Source: Tenacibaculum caenipelagi (lineage in GTDB: Bacteria > Bacteroidota > Bacteroidia > Flavobacteriales > Flavobacteriaceae). Taken from it: DNA of 64,000 nt. Under the pieces are notes generated by a model that did no database searches, had not been told where the DNA came from, and saw nothing but the letters and a program-made list of their open reading frames with translations. Positions 1 through 8,978 of the stretch are shown piece after piece. A program made the position numbers and the translations under genes. The stretch's first letter is position 1. Each line of letters begins with the position of its first letter. The stretch is taken from contig NZ_SNYH01000001.1 in the NCBI RefSeq assembly GCF_004363005.1, forward strand, positions 558,001 to 622,000, written 5' to 3'.

Positions 1-395
1 CCAACAAAACATAAACAACTGTATTACAGGCATTAAAGTTAAAAACTAACATGTATCATATTAATTTAAATGTCATGTTCGAGCTCTTTTACTATGTAGA
101 TGTGAACTATTTGGGTTTATTCGTAAGAAATAAGCATACATAAGTTACAAATTACCTTTTATACAAATCCTAATAAAGAAACTCACAAAACCATAAAACC
201 CTCATTAACAATTACTTTAAATTAAAATAAAGGCACAATAAGTGAGACCTTATTAAACAATCTCTAAAGGCTACTTTTGAAAACTAGCTTTAGATACATC
301 ATGAAACAGAATTAAACCTTAACTTATGAGAAAGTAAAAACTAACAACCTAAACTTTGATAGAATTATAAACGTTTAAATAAAAATAGAAATATA
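1..395. other. Intergenic stretch left of nadV
   Basis: This AT-rich stretch at the window edge has no credible open reading frame on either strand and no clear RNA gene. The only supportable signal is the nadV promoter just to its right. Any gene to the left ends outside the window. Confidence 0.5.
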
Positions 396-426
396 TTGTA
401 TGAATAATTTAATTTGCGTAAATTTG
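396..426 (+). promoter_or_regulatory. Bacteroidota-type promoter of nadV
   Basis: TTG at 396-398 and TAAATTTG at 419-426 are separated by 20 nt. They match the -33 TTG and -7 TAnnTTTG elements used by the primary sigma factor of Bacteroidota. Transcription would start near 431-433, leaving a leader of about 15 nt before the ATG at 448. Confidence 0.55.
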
Positions 427-447
427 ACACAAACAAAATAACAAACT

Positions 448-1920
448 ATGAACCCATTATTATATACAGACGGTTATAAAGTAGACCACAGAAGACAATA
501 CCCTGATAACACTACTTTAGTATATTCAAACTGGACACCAAGAAAAAGTAGAATTCAAGGAGTTGAAAAAGTAGTTTTTTTCGGACTACAATACTTCATC
601 AAAAAATATATAATTGAAGAATTTCAAACTAACTTCTTTAACAAACCAAAAGAAGAAATTTGCAAACAATACATTAGAAGAATCAATAATTATTTAGGTG
701 AAAACTCAGTAGGTATTGAACATATTGCAGCATTACACGATTTAGGATACATTCCTATGACTTTTAAAGCATTGCCTGAAGGTGTTGAAGTTCCAATTAG
801 AGTACCAATGTTTACCATGTATAATACTTTGCCAGAATTCTTTTGGCTAACCAACTATTTTGAAACCTTATTATCTACTACAGTTTGGTTACCATGTAAT
901 TCTGCAACCATCGCAAAACAATACAGAAAAATATTAGATAAATATGCACAAGATACCTCATCTGTTCCTGAAATGGTAGATTGGCAAGGACACGACTTTT
1001 CTATGAGAGGAATGGCTGGTTTAGAAGCTGCAGAAATGAGTGCTGCTGGTCACCTATTAAGTTTTACTGGTACAGACACAATTCCTGCTGTAGACTTTTT
1101 AGAAAAATATTACAACGCAGATTCTGACAACGAATTAATTGGAGGTTCTGTTGCGGCAACTGAACACTCTGTAATGTGTATGGGAACCAATAGTGGTGAA
1201 GAAGAAACTTTTAAGAGATTAATTACGGAAGTATATCCAAACGGTATCGTTTCTATTGTTTCTGATACTTGGGATTTATGGAAAGTACTTACCGAATATT
1301 TACCAAACTTAAAAGAAGAAGTCTTAGCCAGAGATGGTAAAGTAGTGATTAGACCTGACAGCGGTGATCCTGTGGATATTATTTGTGGAAACCCTAACGG
1401 TAAGACAGAAGTAGAACAAAAAGGAGTTATACAACTGCTTTGGGAAGTTTTTGGAGGAACAACCAATGAAAAAGGCTATATGGAATTAGATAGTCATATC
1501 GGAGCTATTTATGGGGATAGTATTACCCTTGAAAGAGCAACGCAAATTTGTGAACGTTTAAAACAAAAAGGGTTTGCCTCTACTAACGTAGTCTTAGGAA
1601 TAGGTTCTTTTACCTATCAATACAACACCAGAGATACCTTTGGATTTGCTATGAAAGCTACCTACGGGGAAGTAGATGGAGAAGGAAGAGAGATTTTTAA
1701 AGATCCAATTACCGATGACGGAACAAAGAAATCTGCCAAAGGATTATTAAAAATTACTTTAGAAGATGGAGAGTACAAATTACACGATCAAGTTACTTGG
1801 TTAGAAGAACAAGAAGGCGAATTACAAGAAGTTTTTAGAGACGGAAAATTGTTAGTTGATGAAAAACTAAGTGAAATAAGACTCCGTACTAAAAACAGTG
1901 TATTAGAATTTTCAGAATAA
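448..1920 (+). CDS. nadV: Nicotinamide phosphoribosyltransferase
   Basis: The product joins nicotinamide to PRPP to give NMN, the salvage step of NAD synthesis, in the cytoplasm. At 490 aa it has almost the length of vertebrate NAMPT (491 aa) and opens with the family motif TDGYKVDH. Visible landmarks are GTDT at 208-211, whose Asp210 corresponds to the aspartate that selects nicotinamide over nicotinate; TEHS with His240 at the position of the phosphorylated histidine; and RPDSGD at 302-307, the PRPP and product site. The ATG at 448 follows a good promoter. A strong terminator follows directly, so the gene is a single transcription unit. No Nudix or NMN adenylyltransferase gene is adjacent, so NMN must be adenylated by an enzyme encoded elsewhere. 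Function is confident from conserved motifs; substrate preference is by analogy. Confidence 0.93.
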   Translation: MNPLLYTDGYKVDHRRQYPDNTTLVYSNWTPRKSRIQGVEKVVFFGLQYFIKKYIIEEFQTNFFNKPKEEICKQYIRRINNYLGENSVGIEHIAALHDLGYIPMTFKALPEGVEVPIRVPMFTMYNTLPEFFWLTNYFETLLSTTVWLPCNSATIAKQYRKILDKYAQDTSSVPEMVDWQGHDFSMRGMAGLEAAEMSAAGHLLSFTGTDTIPAVDFLEKYYNADSDNELIGGSVAATEHSVMCMGTNSGEEETFKRLITEVYPNGIVSIVSDTWDLWKVLTEYLPNLKEEVLARDGKVVIRPDSGDPVDIICGNPNGKTEVEQKGVIQLLWEVFGGTTNEKGYMELDSHIGAIYGDSITLERATQICERLKQKGFASTNVVLGIGSFTYQYNTRDTFGFAMKATYGEVDGEGREIFKDPITDDGTKKSAKGLLKITLEDGEYKLHDQVTWLEEQEGELQEVFRDGKLLVDEKLSEIRLRTKNSVLEFSE

Positions 1921-1921
1921 C

Positions 1922-1952
1922 AAAAAAGCAGGAATAAAACTCCTGCTTTTTT
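1922..1952 (+). terminator. Intrinsic terminator of nadV
   Basis: A 12-bp perfect stem (AAAAAAGCAGGA with TCCTGCTTTTTT, loop ATAAAAC) begins right after the stop codon and ends in a T run. Confidence 0.85.
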
Positions 1953-2057
1953 ATTTAGAAGCCTCATAAAAACACTAAATACCAACACCTTACAAAAAAC
2001 TCAATTTGCTTAACTCTTGATTTTTTCATATCTTAATTGCAACTAAAAAAGAAACTT

Positions 2058-2312
2058 ATGACAGATCAAGAACAAAAAAGACTAGATACCATGAACGCAG
2101 TTTTGGTTAAAATGGAAGACATTAAAAACACCCAAAAAAGTTTAATTGAAAAAATAGGGGTTGTTGAAGTTCAGTTATTTGACATACAGTCTAAAGACCT
2201 AGATAAAGAATTAGAAAAAGTAATGATAAGAGCTTCTGATACATTAAATATCATAAAACAAGCTACCGAAGCTTTTGAAATGAAACGTAATCGTTTAGAA
2301 AACGAAGCATAA
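2058..2312 (+). CDS. Small coiled-coil protein, unknown function
   Basis: This 84-aa protein is rich in Lys, Glu and Gln, with no signal peptide or membrane segment, and heptad-like spacing of Leu, Ile and Met through residues 10-75 that suggests a helical coiled coil. The ATG at 2058 (MTDQEQK) is preferred over a TTG 21 nt upstream because AAGAAAC lies just before it. It stands alone between two terminators. I do not recognise a family. It could be a small scaffold or regulator; no function is claimed. Confidence 0.65.
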   Translation: MTDQEQKRLDTMNAVLVKMEDIKNTQKSLIEKIGVVEVQLFDIQSKDLDKELEKVMIRASDTLNIIKQATEAFEMKRNRLENEA

Positions 2313-2315
2313 ATA

Positions 2316-2345
2316 AAAAATCCGCAATTAAGCGGATTTTTTTAT
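2316..2345. terminator. Bidirectional terminator between convergent genes
   Basis: Stem AAAATCCGC with GCGGATTTT and loop AATTA, flanked by an A run on the left and a T run on the right, so it can stop transcription from both the plus-strand small gene and the minus-strand gene that ends at 2368. Confidence 0.8.
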
Positions 2346-2367
2346 TCTTTTTGTATAGAATTACTAT

Positions 2368-2925
2368 TTAAGCCATTTCAAGCTTAATAATACATCCAGC
2401 TGGGCTTGTTTCCTCTGTGGTAATTTCTGCATTAATAGTTTTATTCTTGTTTTTTACATTTAAAGCCCCTTGACTTCCATAATGCTTATCCATATCATCC
2501 AAATCATCCGAAAGGTCTTCAAATGACATATCTTTTGTATAATATTTAGCTTTCACATAATTTGTTTTATTAGGTGGTGTTGCTGCCATAACTCCAAAGT
2601 AACTATCAGAATCACCATTTAACATTATTTTTAGAACAACATTACACCCAGCTCCTACTGCATGAAAACCAAGCTCAAAAGTAGTAGCATTAACAGGTTT
2701 ACTACTATATGGGTCAATCGGTTGTAAAGTACTATTACCTTTAGAATCGTGAAAATCTCCATGACCAACATCGTTATTCCAAGCTACTTTCCATTGAACA
2801 TTTGTTCCATTTTCAACAGCAATAGCTAAATCATTTCTTTCCGAGTTGCCTCCAAATATGTCTTTAATTAATTGTACGGGGTCAATATTGAAATTAACGG
2901 TCGTTTTCCTTTTTGTTTTTAACAT
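2368..2925 (-). CDS. Hypothetical acidic protein, 185 aa
   Basis: I do not recognise this protein. It has no signal peptide. Residues 1-30 are basic and then amphipathic (DPVQLIKDIFGG). Residues about 33-120 look beta-rich, with aromatic and Gly residues (WKVAWNN, FHAVGAGC). A strongly acidic helix-like segment (SFEDLSDDLDDMD) lies near 140, and the C-terminus is again beta-like. The two Cys (in GAGC and AGC) are far apart. The alternating pattern is loosely like small beta-sandwich proteins such as aegerolysins, but the resemblance is too weak to claim. The ATG at 2925 is preceded by AAGAGAAAC. It is transcribed alone from a 349-bp spacer. Confidence 0.7.
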   Translation of the reverse strand: MLKTKRKTTVNFNIDPVQLIKDIFGGNSERNDLAIAVENGTNVQWKVAWNNDVGHGDFHDSKGNSTLQPIDPYSSKPVNATTFELGFHAVGAGCNVVLKIMLNGDSDSYFGVMAATPPNKTNYVKAKYYTKDMSFEDLSDDLDDMDKHYGSQGALNVKNKNKTINAEITTEETSPAGCIIKLEMA

Positions 2926-3274
2926 TGTTTCTCTTTTTAAGTTAGTAAAAATTGCTACAAAAAATCTTGTAACACCGATTTTTTTCGCTTTATGGCATTT
3001 TTAAATAAATAAAAACATAAATATTGTCTTGAGTAATTATAATTCCTCAGCTATGCTTTTATATATTTTAATGCTTCATTTATACAACCTAAAAGTAAAT
3101 TAGTAGCTACTTAATCAAATATTCAACTTTAGGTTAAACAAATACACATAATTGTATATTTACAAACCAAAAATAAAACATATAAAATTGAATTACAGTT
3201 ATTTACCCTTTAAACTATCATTAAAAGTTATAACCTAATGTTATTCAGGAATAAGCGTGAAGTTTTTTTCTTTA
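2926..3274. other. 349-bp spacer between ygiQ and hypothetical gene
   Basis: This spacer should hold the minus-strand promoter of the gene starting at 2925 and the end of the ygiQ transcript. I see no open reading frame, no clean hairpin and no convincing TAnnTTTG box. Confidence 0.4.
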
Positions 3275-5227
3275 TTAATTTCTTCTCTTCTTTTTAAAAC
3301 CTTTATTCTTCCTTCTTGATGGCTTTTCTTTATAAGTTACAGTATCATTGAAAGTGTTCTTTGTTTTTCCTGGTTTATTTTTACGCCACGAAGTATCTTC
3401 TGGAAGTAATTGTTTCAGTAAATCAACACGTCCAACTTTTGTTAAAGTATCTTTAATCCACTGCTTATTTTCTTTTTTATACCAAAAGAAAAACTTGTGT
3501 TGATCTTCCTTCTCCTTTTTAGTTTTTGGAGTTTTTACCTCTTTTAAAGTATATGGATGATAACCACTATAATAAATTACCGTAGCCACTGTCATAGGTG
3601 TAGGCGTAAACCCTTGAACTTGTTCTAACTGAAAGCCCATATCTTTAGTTTCAGCAGCTAAATTTGCCATATCTTCTGCCTCACAAGCTGGATGACTCGA
3701 AATGAAATACGGTATTAATTGAAGTTTTAATTTCTTTTTTACATTGATACGATCAAACCTGTCTTTAAATAAATGAAAATATTTAAACGATGGTTTACGC
3801 ATCAACTTTAATACAGGGTCAGAGGTGTGTTCAGGCGCAACTTTTAGTCGACCAGAAACATGCTTTGTCATTACCTCTTCTGTGTAGGCATCCAACTCTT
3901 TAGGGTCAGCATTCTTATTGAATTCAGGCACCAACATATCATGTCGAATTCCACTTCCTATAAATGATTTTTTCACCTTAGGATGAGCATCAACAGCTTG
4001 GTATAACTTGGTTAACGGTTTATGTGAAGTATCTAAATTACTACAGATTACTGGTGAAATACACGATGGGGCAACACATTTATCGCAAATCGACTGTACT
4101 TTACCTTTCATTTTGTACATATTTGCCGAAGGACCTCCAATATCTGATAAGTACCCTTTAAAATCATCCATCTGCGCAACTTGATCTACTTCTCTTAAAA
4201 CAGATTCTTGACTTCGGCTAGCAATAAACTTTCCTTGATGTGCAGAAATGGTACAAAAGCTACACCCTCCAAAACATCCTCGGTGAATGTTGATAGAAAA
4301 CTTAATCATTTCAAACGCAGGAATTGGTCCACGTTTGTTATATTTTGGATGTGGTAATCGTGTATATGGTAAATCGAACGACGCATCAATCTCTTCTTCC
4401 GTCATGGTAGGAAATGGTGGATTGATCATCAACTTTTTATTTCCAACTTGTTGAAAAATACGACGCGCATATAATTTGTTCGACTCCTGCTCTATCACTT
4501 TAAAGTTAGATGCATATGCCTTTTTATCCTTTAAACACGTCTCATGCGAGCTAATTTCAATATCCTCCCAATTCTTATTTTTTGGGACTTTTTCTCCTTC
4601 CTCTAATAAAACAGCTGTTTGCTTAATGGTTTTTAAACTTGAAAACGGAACTCCTTTTTGTAACAACTCTACAATTTCACGTAATGGCTGCTCTCCCATT
4701 CCGTAGACCAACATGTCTGCTTTAGAAGTTTCTAAAATGGTAGGTAATAGTTTATCAGACCAATAATCGTAATGAGTTACTCTACGTAATGAAGCTTCAA
4801 TCCCTCCAATTAATACAGGAACATCTGGAAACTTTTCTTTTAAAATCTTAGAATATACCGAAGTAGCATAATCAGGTCTAAAACCTTTATCTCCATTAGG
4901 AGTATAGGCGTCTTTGTCTCTACGACGTTTACTTGCCGTATAATTACTTACCATCGGATCCATACAACCACCTGTAACTGCAAAAAACAAACGAGGAGTT
5001 CCTAACTTCTCAAAATCTTGCAAATTATCATGTACACTTGGTTGTGGTACAATAGCCACTCGTAAGCCGTAACTTTCTAAAATACGACCAATTACTGCAG
5101 GTCCAAATGATGGATGATCTACATATGCATCTCCACTGAATAGAATTACATCTAATTCATCCCATCCACGTAACTTAACCTCCTTATTTGTAGTAGGTAA
5201 CCAATCTGAAACTCGTCTTATTCTCAT
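3275..5227 (-). CDS. YgiQ family radical SAM protein
   Basis: A large radical SAM enzyme of 650 aa, matching the YgiQ family in length and in its start (RVSDWLPTT). The 4Fe-4S triad is Cys318, Cys322 and Cys325 in RGCFGGCSFC, the CxxxCxxC that binds SAM. The N-terminal domain (1-290) carries FSGDAYVDHP and GGIEASLRR, typical of the family. A second cysteine group (CDKCVAPSC) lies about 55 residues beyond the triad. The C-terminal domain ends in a very basic tail (RRKNKGFKKKRRN), which could contact RNA. The substrate of YgiQ is not established to my knowledge. A TACCTTTG box on the minus strand sits 8 nt upstream of the ATG, giving a very short or no leader. No co-transcribed partner is visible. 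Confidence 0.9.
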   Translation of the reverse strand: MRIRRVSDWLPTTNKEVKLRGWDELDVILFSGDAYVDHPSFGPAVIGRILESYGLRVAIVPQPSVHDNLQDFEKLGTPRLFFAVTGGCMDPMVSNYTASKRRRDKDAYTPNGDKGFRPDYATSVYSKILKEKFPDVPVLIGGIEASLRRVTHYDYWSDKLLPTILETSKADMLVYGMGEQPLREIVELLQKGVPFSSLKTIKQTAVLLEEGEKVPKNKNWEDIEISSHETCLKDKKAYASNFKVIEQESNKLYARRIFQQVGNKKLMINPPFPTMTEEEIDASFDLPYTRLPHPKYNKRGPIPAFEMIKFSINIHRGCFGGCSFCTISAHQGKFIASRSQESVLREVDQVAQMDDFKGYLSDIGGPSANMYKMKGKVQSICDKCVAPSCISPVICSNLDTSHKPLTKLYQAVDAHPKVKKSFIGSGIRHDMLVPEFNKNADPKELDAYTEEVMTKHVSGRLKVAPEHTSDPVLKLMRKPSFKYFHLFKDRFDRINVKKKLKLQLIPYFISSHPACEAEDMANLAAETKDMGFQLEQVQGFTPTPMTVATVIYYSGYHPYTLKEVKTPKTKKEKEDQHKFFFWYKKENKQWIKDTLTKVGRVDLLKQLLPEDTSWRKNKPGKTKNTFNDTVTYKEKPSRRKNKGFKKKRRN

Positions 5228-5234
5228 GCCGCTG

Positions 5235-5242
5235 CAAAGGTA
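5235..5242 (-). promoter_or_regulatory. Candidate -7 box of ygiQ
   Basis: The minus strand reads TACCTTTG here, a full match to TAnnTTTG, ending 8 nt before the ygiQ ATG at 5227. No clear TTG is seen at the expected distance. The start of transcription would be within a few bases of the ATG. Confidence 0.4.
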
Positions 5243-5404
5243 CGTTAATTATCAATTAGTTTCTATAATTGATATACTTCTCTGTAGAAAATATTGAAGT
5301 AAATACATTAATTTTTCTATTGCTAATTAACTACGATGATAATTTGTAATGTATTAGAAAATAATTCCCGCTATTTTTTATATTTACCCTAAATCAACCA
5401 TATT

Positions 5405-7327
5405 ATGAAAAATCTTTTCAGACTTACAGTCTTATTGCTATTTATAACTGTGAGCTGCACTAAAAAAACGACCACCAAAAAGGCTGAAACACTTGAAGAT
5501 ACCTATGTTAAAGACAACTACACAAAAAAAGAGGTAAAAATTACGATGAGAGATGGTGTAAAGCTTCATGCCACTATCTATTCACCAAAAGATACCAGTA
5601 AAACCTACCCTATTTTATTACAACGTACTCCGTATAGTTGTCAACCTTATGGAGAAGATAAGTTCAGAAAAAAAATTGGTCCAAACCCAGTTTTAATGAA
5701 AGAGGGTAACATTATAGTATATCAAGATGTTCGCGGGCGTTGGATGAGTGAAGGAGTATACGACAACATGCGTGCTTATATTCCGAATAAAACAGAAAAA
5801 CAAGCCGATGAAACTACCGATACGTATGATACTATTGATTGGCTAGTTAACAATGTTCCAAACAATAATGGTAAAGTAGGTACTTGGGGAATTTCATATC
5901 CGGGTCACTACGCTACTGTTTCAACCATTGATGCACACCCAGCTTTAAAAGCTGCTTCACCACAAGCGTGTATTGGAGATTTCTTTTTCGATGATTTCCA
6001 TCATAACGGAGCTTTTTTGTTGAGTTATTTTAAAGCTATTTCTTTATTCGGAACTTATAAAGATCAACCTACCGATTCTGCTTGGTATTCGTTTCCTGAT
6101 ATGAAAACACAAGATCAATACCAATTCTTCTTAGATAAAGGACCATTAAAAAACTTAAACGAATATTTTCAATACGACAAATTAGACACCAAAGTTGCCG
6201 ATAATAAAGAGCGTATTGATGATTTCTTTTGGAAAGAAATGGTGGAGCACCCTAATTACGACTCAATATGGCAAAGCAAAGGAATTATTCAGCATTTAGA
6301 TAAAGTCCCTTCTACTGTAGCGACGATGATTGTTGGAGGTGAATTTGATGCTGAAGACTTATACGGACCTATAGAAACCTATAAGAACATAGAAAAAAAT
6401 CAACCTAATAATTACAATACTTTAGTTTTTGGACCTTGGGATCATGGCGGATGGTCTAGAAATAAAGTAGCTAACACCGTAGGAAACTATTATTTTGGAG
6501 ATTCAATTTCTTTAAAATTCCAAAAAGAAGTAGAAACAAAATTCTTTAATCACTTCTTAAAAGGTGATGGCACTAAAAACTCAGGATTACCAGAAGCCTA
6601 TGTTTTTGACACAGGAAAGAAAACTTGGAAATCGTATGATGTATGGCCTCCAGAAAATGCACAAAAACAAACATTTTTCTTATCAGAAAACCAAGAATTA
6701 ACAGCTACTCAAAAAGGAAATGAAAAAATGAGTTTTATTAGTGATGTTAAGCGTCCTGTTCCTTATTCAGAAGATATTAAAACGGTGTTTACTCCGCGTA
6801 AATATATGACAGACGATCAGCGTTTTACTGCTCGAAGACCTGATGTATTAGTATTTGAAACAGAAGTATTAACTGAAGATTTTACACTTACTGGTGATAT
6901 TTTAGCAAAACTACAAGTAGCTACCACAGGTTCTGCAGCCGATTGGATTGTTAAGGTTGTTGATGTGCATCCTGCCGATTTAAAAAACGACAACAAAGAA
7001 ATGCAAACACATCTAAAATTGAGCAACTATCATTTAATGGTGCGTAGCGAGGTAATGCGTGGACGTTTTAGAAATAGTTTTTCTAAACCAGAACCATTTA
7101 CACCAAACCAGAAAACAGCCGTAAATATTAAACTACAAGATGTTTTCCATACGTTTAAAAAAGGACACAAAGTTCAAATACAAGTGCAAAGTACCTGGTT
7201 TCCTTTAATCGATTTGAATCCGCAAACCTATGTAGACAATATTTACAAAGCAGACGAAAAAGACTTTAAAACACAAACACATTCGGTATTTACCGATTCT
7301 AGTATAGAGTTTACTGTGTTAAGGTAA
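5405..7327 (+). CDS. CocE/NonD family hydrolase (S15-like), lipoprotein
   Basis: This is an alpha/beta hydrolase of the CocE and X-Pro dipeptidyl-peptidase group, 640 aa. The signal peptide ends at Cys18 (ITVSC), so the enzyme is a lipoprotein facing the periplasm or cell surface. The catalytic triad is visible: Ser164 in WGISYPG, Asp315 in GGEFDAED and His347 in GPWDHGG. The C-terminal third (about 410-640) is the jelly-roll-like domain of the family, with SAADWIVKVVDV. Such enzymes cleave acyl, ester or prolyl-peptide bonds; the substrate cannot be told here. It lies in its own transcription unit with a terminator at 7349. Confidence 0.88.
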   Translation: MKNLFRLTVLLLFITVSCTKKTTTKKAETLEDTYVKDNYTKKEVKITMRDGVKLHATIYSPKDTSKTYPILLQRTPYSCQPYGEDKFRKKIGPNPVLMKEGNIIVYQDVRGRWMSEGVYDNMRAYIPNKTEKQADETTDTYDTIDWLVNNVPNNNGKVGTWGISYPGHYATVSTIDAHPALKAASPQACIGDFFFDDFHHNGAFLLSYFKAISLFGTYKDQPTDSAWYSFPDMKTQDQYQFFLDKGPLKNLNEYFQYDKLDTKVADNKERIDDFFWKEMVEHPNYDSIWQSKGIIQHLDKVPSTVATMIVGGEFDAEDLYGPIETYKNIEKNQPNNYNTLVFGPWDHGGWSRNKVANTVGNYYFGDSISLKFQKEVETKFFNHFLKGDGTKNSGLPEAYVFDTGKKTWKSYDVWPPENAQKQTFFLSENQELTATQKGNEKMSFISDVKRPVPYSEDIKTVFTPRKYMTDDQRFTARRPDVLVFETEVLTEDFTLTGDILAKLQVATTGSAADWIVKVVDVHPADLKNDNKEMQTHLKLSNYHLMVRSEVMRGRFRNSFSKPEPFTPNQKTAVNIKLQDVFHTFKKGHKVQIQVQSTWFPLIDLNPQTYVDNIYKADEKDFKTQTHSVFTDSSIEFTVLR

Positions 7328-7348
7328 CAACAAACTTTTTTCTATTTA

Positions 7349-7386
7349 AAAACTTACAATACCTTAGAGTATTGTGAGTTTTTTTA
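7349..7386 (+). terminator. Intrinsic terminator of the CocE-type hydrolase
   Basis: AACTTACAATAC pairs with GTATTGTGAGTT (one G-T pair), loop CTTAGA, followed by seven T. Confidence 0.8.
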
Positions 7387-7455
7387 TGCTCTTTTAGCTA
7401 TTTCTATCTTAAAATTTAATTTCATCACCTCAAATAATAAACCTCTAAACACAAA

Positions 7456-7562
7456 ATGAAAAAAATAATAATTCTAACAGTTTTTACCTTTTTAATAGTT
7501 GCTATTCAAAAAAGAGTAAGCCTATAACGACAGAAGAAATAAAAAACATTGTAAGCAAAGAG
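7456..7562 (+). pseudogene. Out-of-frame signal peptide of the next gene
   Basis: An ATG at 7456 opens a typical lipoprotein signal (MKKIIILTVFTFLIV) that stops at 7525-7527. The frame used by the downstream hydrolase is open across this point and reads NSCYSKKSKP from 7494 onward, a normal lipobox followed by a lipoprotein spacer. Adding one T to the five-T run at 7489-7493 joins the two into MKKIIILTVFTFFNSC. The most economical reading is a single-base loss in a homopolymer that separates the export signal from its enzyme. Sequencing error or phase variation are alternatives. Confidence 0.7.
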
Positions 7563-8537
7563 GTGAATAATTTTTTAAGACCTCCATACACCTCTTTGTC
7601 TGGTGTTTTATATATAAATGGAGTCTCACATCAATTTCACTTTGGGGAGTTGATTGATAAAAATAAAGCAACCAATGAAACCTTATATGAAATAGGTTCT
7701 TTGACCAAAACCTATACAGGATTATTACTTTCTCAAGCTGTTTATGATAAGAAGGTTAATCTTGAAAATAACATACAAACATATCTACATGACAATTACC
7801 CTAACTTAAAACTAAATAATAACGCTCCTATAACCTTACGCCATTTAATAACTCATACTTCCGGACTTCCTCTTAACATTAATTGTACAGATGTTTACGC
7901 TCCTGTGGAGGAACAAATTAAATGTTTTGAATCTTTTACTAAAGAAGATTTCTTTACCACACTAAAAGACATAAAACTAACTCACGCAACTGGAAAAGAT
8001 TATAACTATTCAAATGCTGGAGTACAACTTGTAGGATATATATTAGAAAACGTTTATCAATTATCTTTTCAAGAGTTATTAAAAAAATATGTTTTCTCTC
8101 GTTCAAAAGAACAACATACAAGTTATAATACAAACAACGAGTTTCCTGTTTTAAAAGGTAAGAATAATGAACGACAACCTATGCCTTTAATAAATGGCTT
8201 TTATAAACATGCAGGAAGTTTGATTTCCTCTACAAGCTCAATGCAAAACTACCTTAAAATGTATTTAGAAAGTGATGACCCAGTTATAAAACAAGCCATG
8301 AATAAATTAGCTGGTAATAATCAACATGGTAGAGCCTATGCTTGGAATACTTATAATTATGATAGCCATAAAAAAATGCTTTATCATAATGGCGGAACTT
8401 TTGGCTACTCTTCTTGGGCTGCTCTTTACCCAAACCAAAAAGTTGGTATTTTCTTAGTAACAAACATTATTAATAATCAATCTCAAGGTGACTTAAACGA
8501 GCTTTCTAACAAAATAATTGATCAAGTTATTGAGTAA
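7563..8537 (+). CDS. Serine hydrolase, beta-lactamase class C family (signal peptide frameshifted)
   Basis: The body of this gene encodes a penicillin-binding-protein-like serine hydrolase of the class C beta-lactamase and D-aminopeptidase family. The three active-site motifs are intact when counted from the GTG at 7563: SxxK as Ser46-Leu-Thr-Lys49, YSN at 149-151 and HNG at 275-277 (in place of KTG, as is common in the family). The fold runs to the C-terminus without interruption. Family members act on peptidoglycan peptides or small esters in the periplasm, so export is expected, yet the signal peptide lies in another frame (7456-7527). If the frameshift is real the protein would be made from GTG without export, or not at all. 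True antibiotic hydrolysis is unlikely for this subgroup. Confidence 0.75.
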   Translation: MNNFLRPPYTSLSGVLYINGVSHQFHFGELIDKNKATNETLYEIGSLTKTYTGLLLSQAVYDKKVNLENNIQTYLHDNYPNLKLNNNAPITLRHLITHTSGLPLNINCTDVYAPVEEQIKCFESFTKEDFFTTLKDIKLTHATGKDYNYSNAGVQLVGYILENVYQLSFQELLKKYVFSRSKEQHTSYNTNNEFPVLKGKNNERQPMPLINGFYKHAGSLISSTSSMQNYLKMYLESDDPVIKQAMNKLAGNNQHGRAYAWNTYNYDSHKKMLYHNGGTFGYSSWAALYPNQKVGIFLVTNIINNQSQGDLNELSNKIIDQVIE

Positions 8538-8548
8538 CGCAACCTTTT

Positions 8549-8586
8549 TATAGTCTATACATCTATTTTAAAATGTATAGACTATA
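8549..8586. repeat. Perfect 14-bp inverted repeat before the broken gene
   Basis: TATAGTCTATACAT at 8549-8562 and ATGTATAGACTATA at 8573-8586 are exact reverse complements around a 10-nt loop. The right arm ends 5 nt before the ATG at 8592. There is no T run after it, so it is not a standard plus-strand terminator. It could be an operator, a structure masking the start codon, or a worn terminator. Confidence 0.6.
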
Positions 8587-8591
8587 AAGCG

Positions 8592-8917
8592 ATGAAAAAG
8601 CAAATACTACTTTTAATAATTATCGGAGCTTTTTCTCTTGCTCTAAAGACAATAACGACACCATTAATGATACACCTAATTCTTCAAACCTAAAGAACAA
8701 TTAATAGGCAGATGGATGCCTGTAAAAACAGTATTAAACGGTCAGGTAACATACGACAGAAACACTTATACTGGATTAGAAAATGATACACATTACGAAC
8801 GCAGATTACACTAGAGAAGTTACTTTGTTAGAACTTAATGAAAATAAAATGATTTTTTTATTTAAAAACTCACAAGATAATAACATTAATTACCAAATGG
8901 ATTTTTCAACATATTAA
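8592..8917 (+). pseudogene. Multiply frameshifted lipocalin-like lipoprotein
   Basis: Four consecutive segments in shifting frames read as one lipoprotein: MKKQILLLIIIG from 8592, then SFFSCSKDNNDT with a lipobox Cys, then KEQLIGRWMPVKTVLNG (start of a lipocalin-like domain, with the GRW pattern) running to a TAG in the LH* end near 8814, then ADYTREVTLLELNENK to a TAA at 8915-8917. At least three small indels separate them. The reconstructed product of about 107 aa would be a small secreted beta-barrel lipoprotein of the LIGxW type frequent in flavobacteria. No single frame gives a plausible protein, so the gene is called broken. It lies just after another lipoprotein gene with a damaged signal region. 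Confidence 0.65.
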
Positions 8918-8978
8918 GTATTGGATTTACATTTTAAAATAAAACAGTATATTTAAGACACTGATAAAAAAGCCTTAA

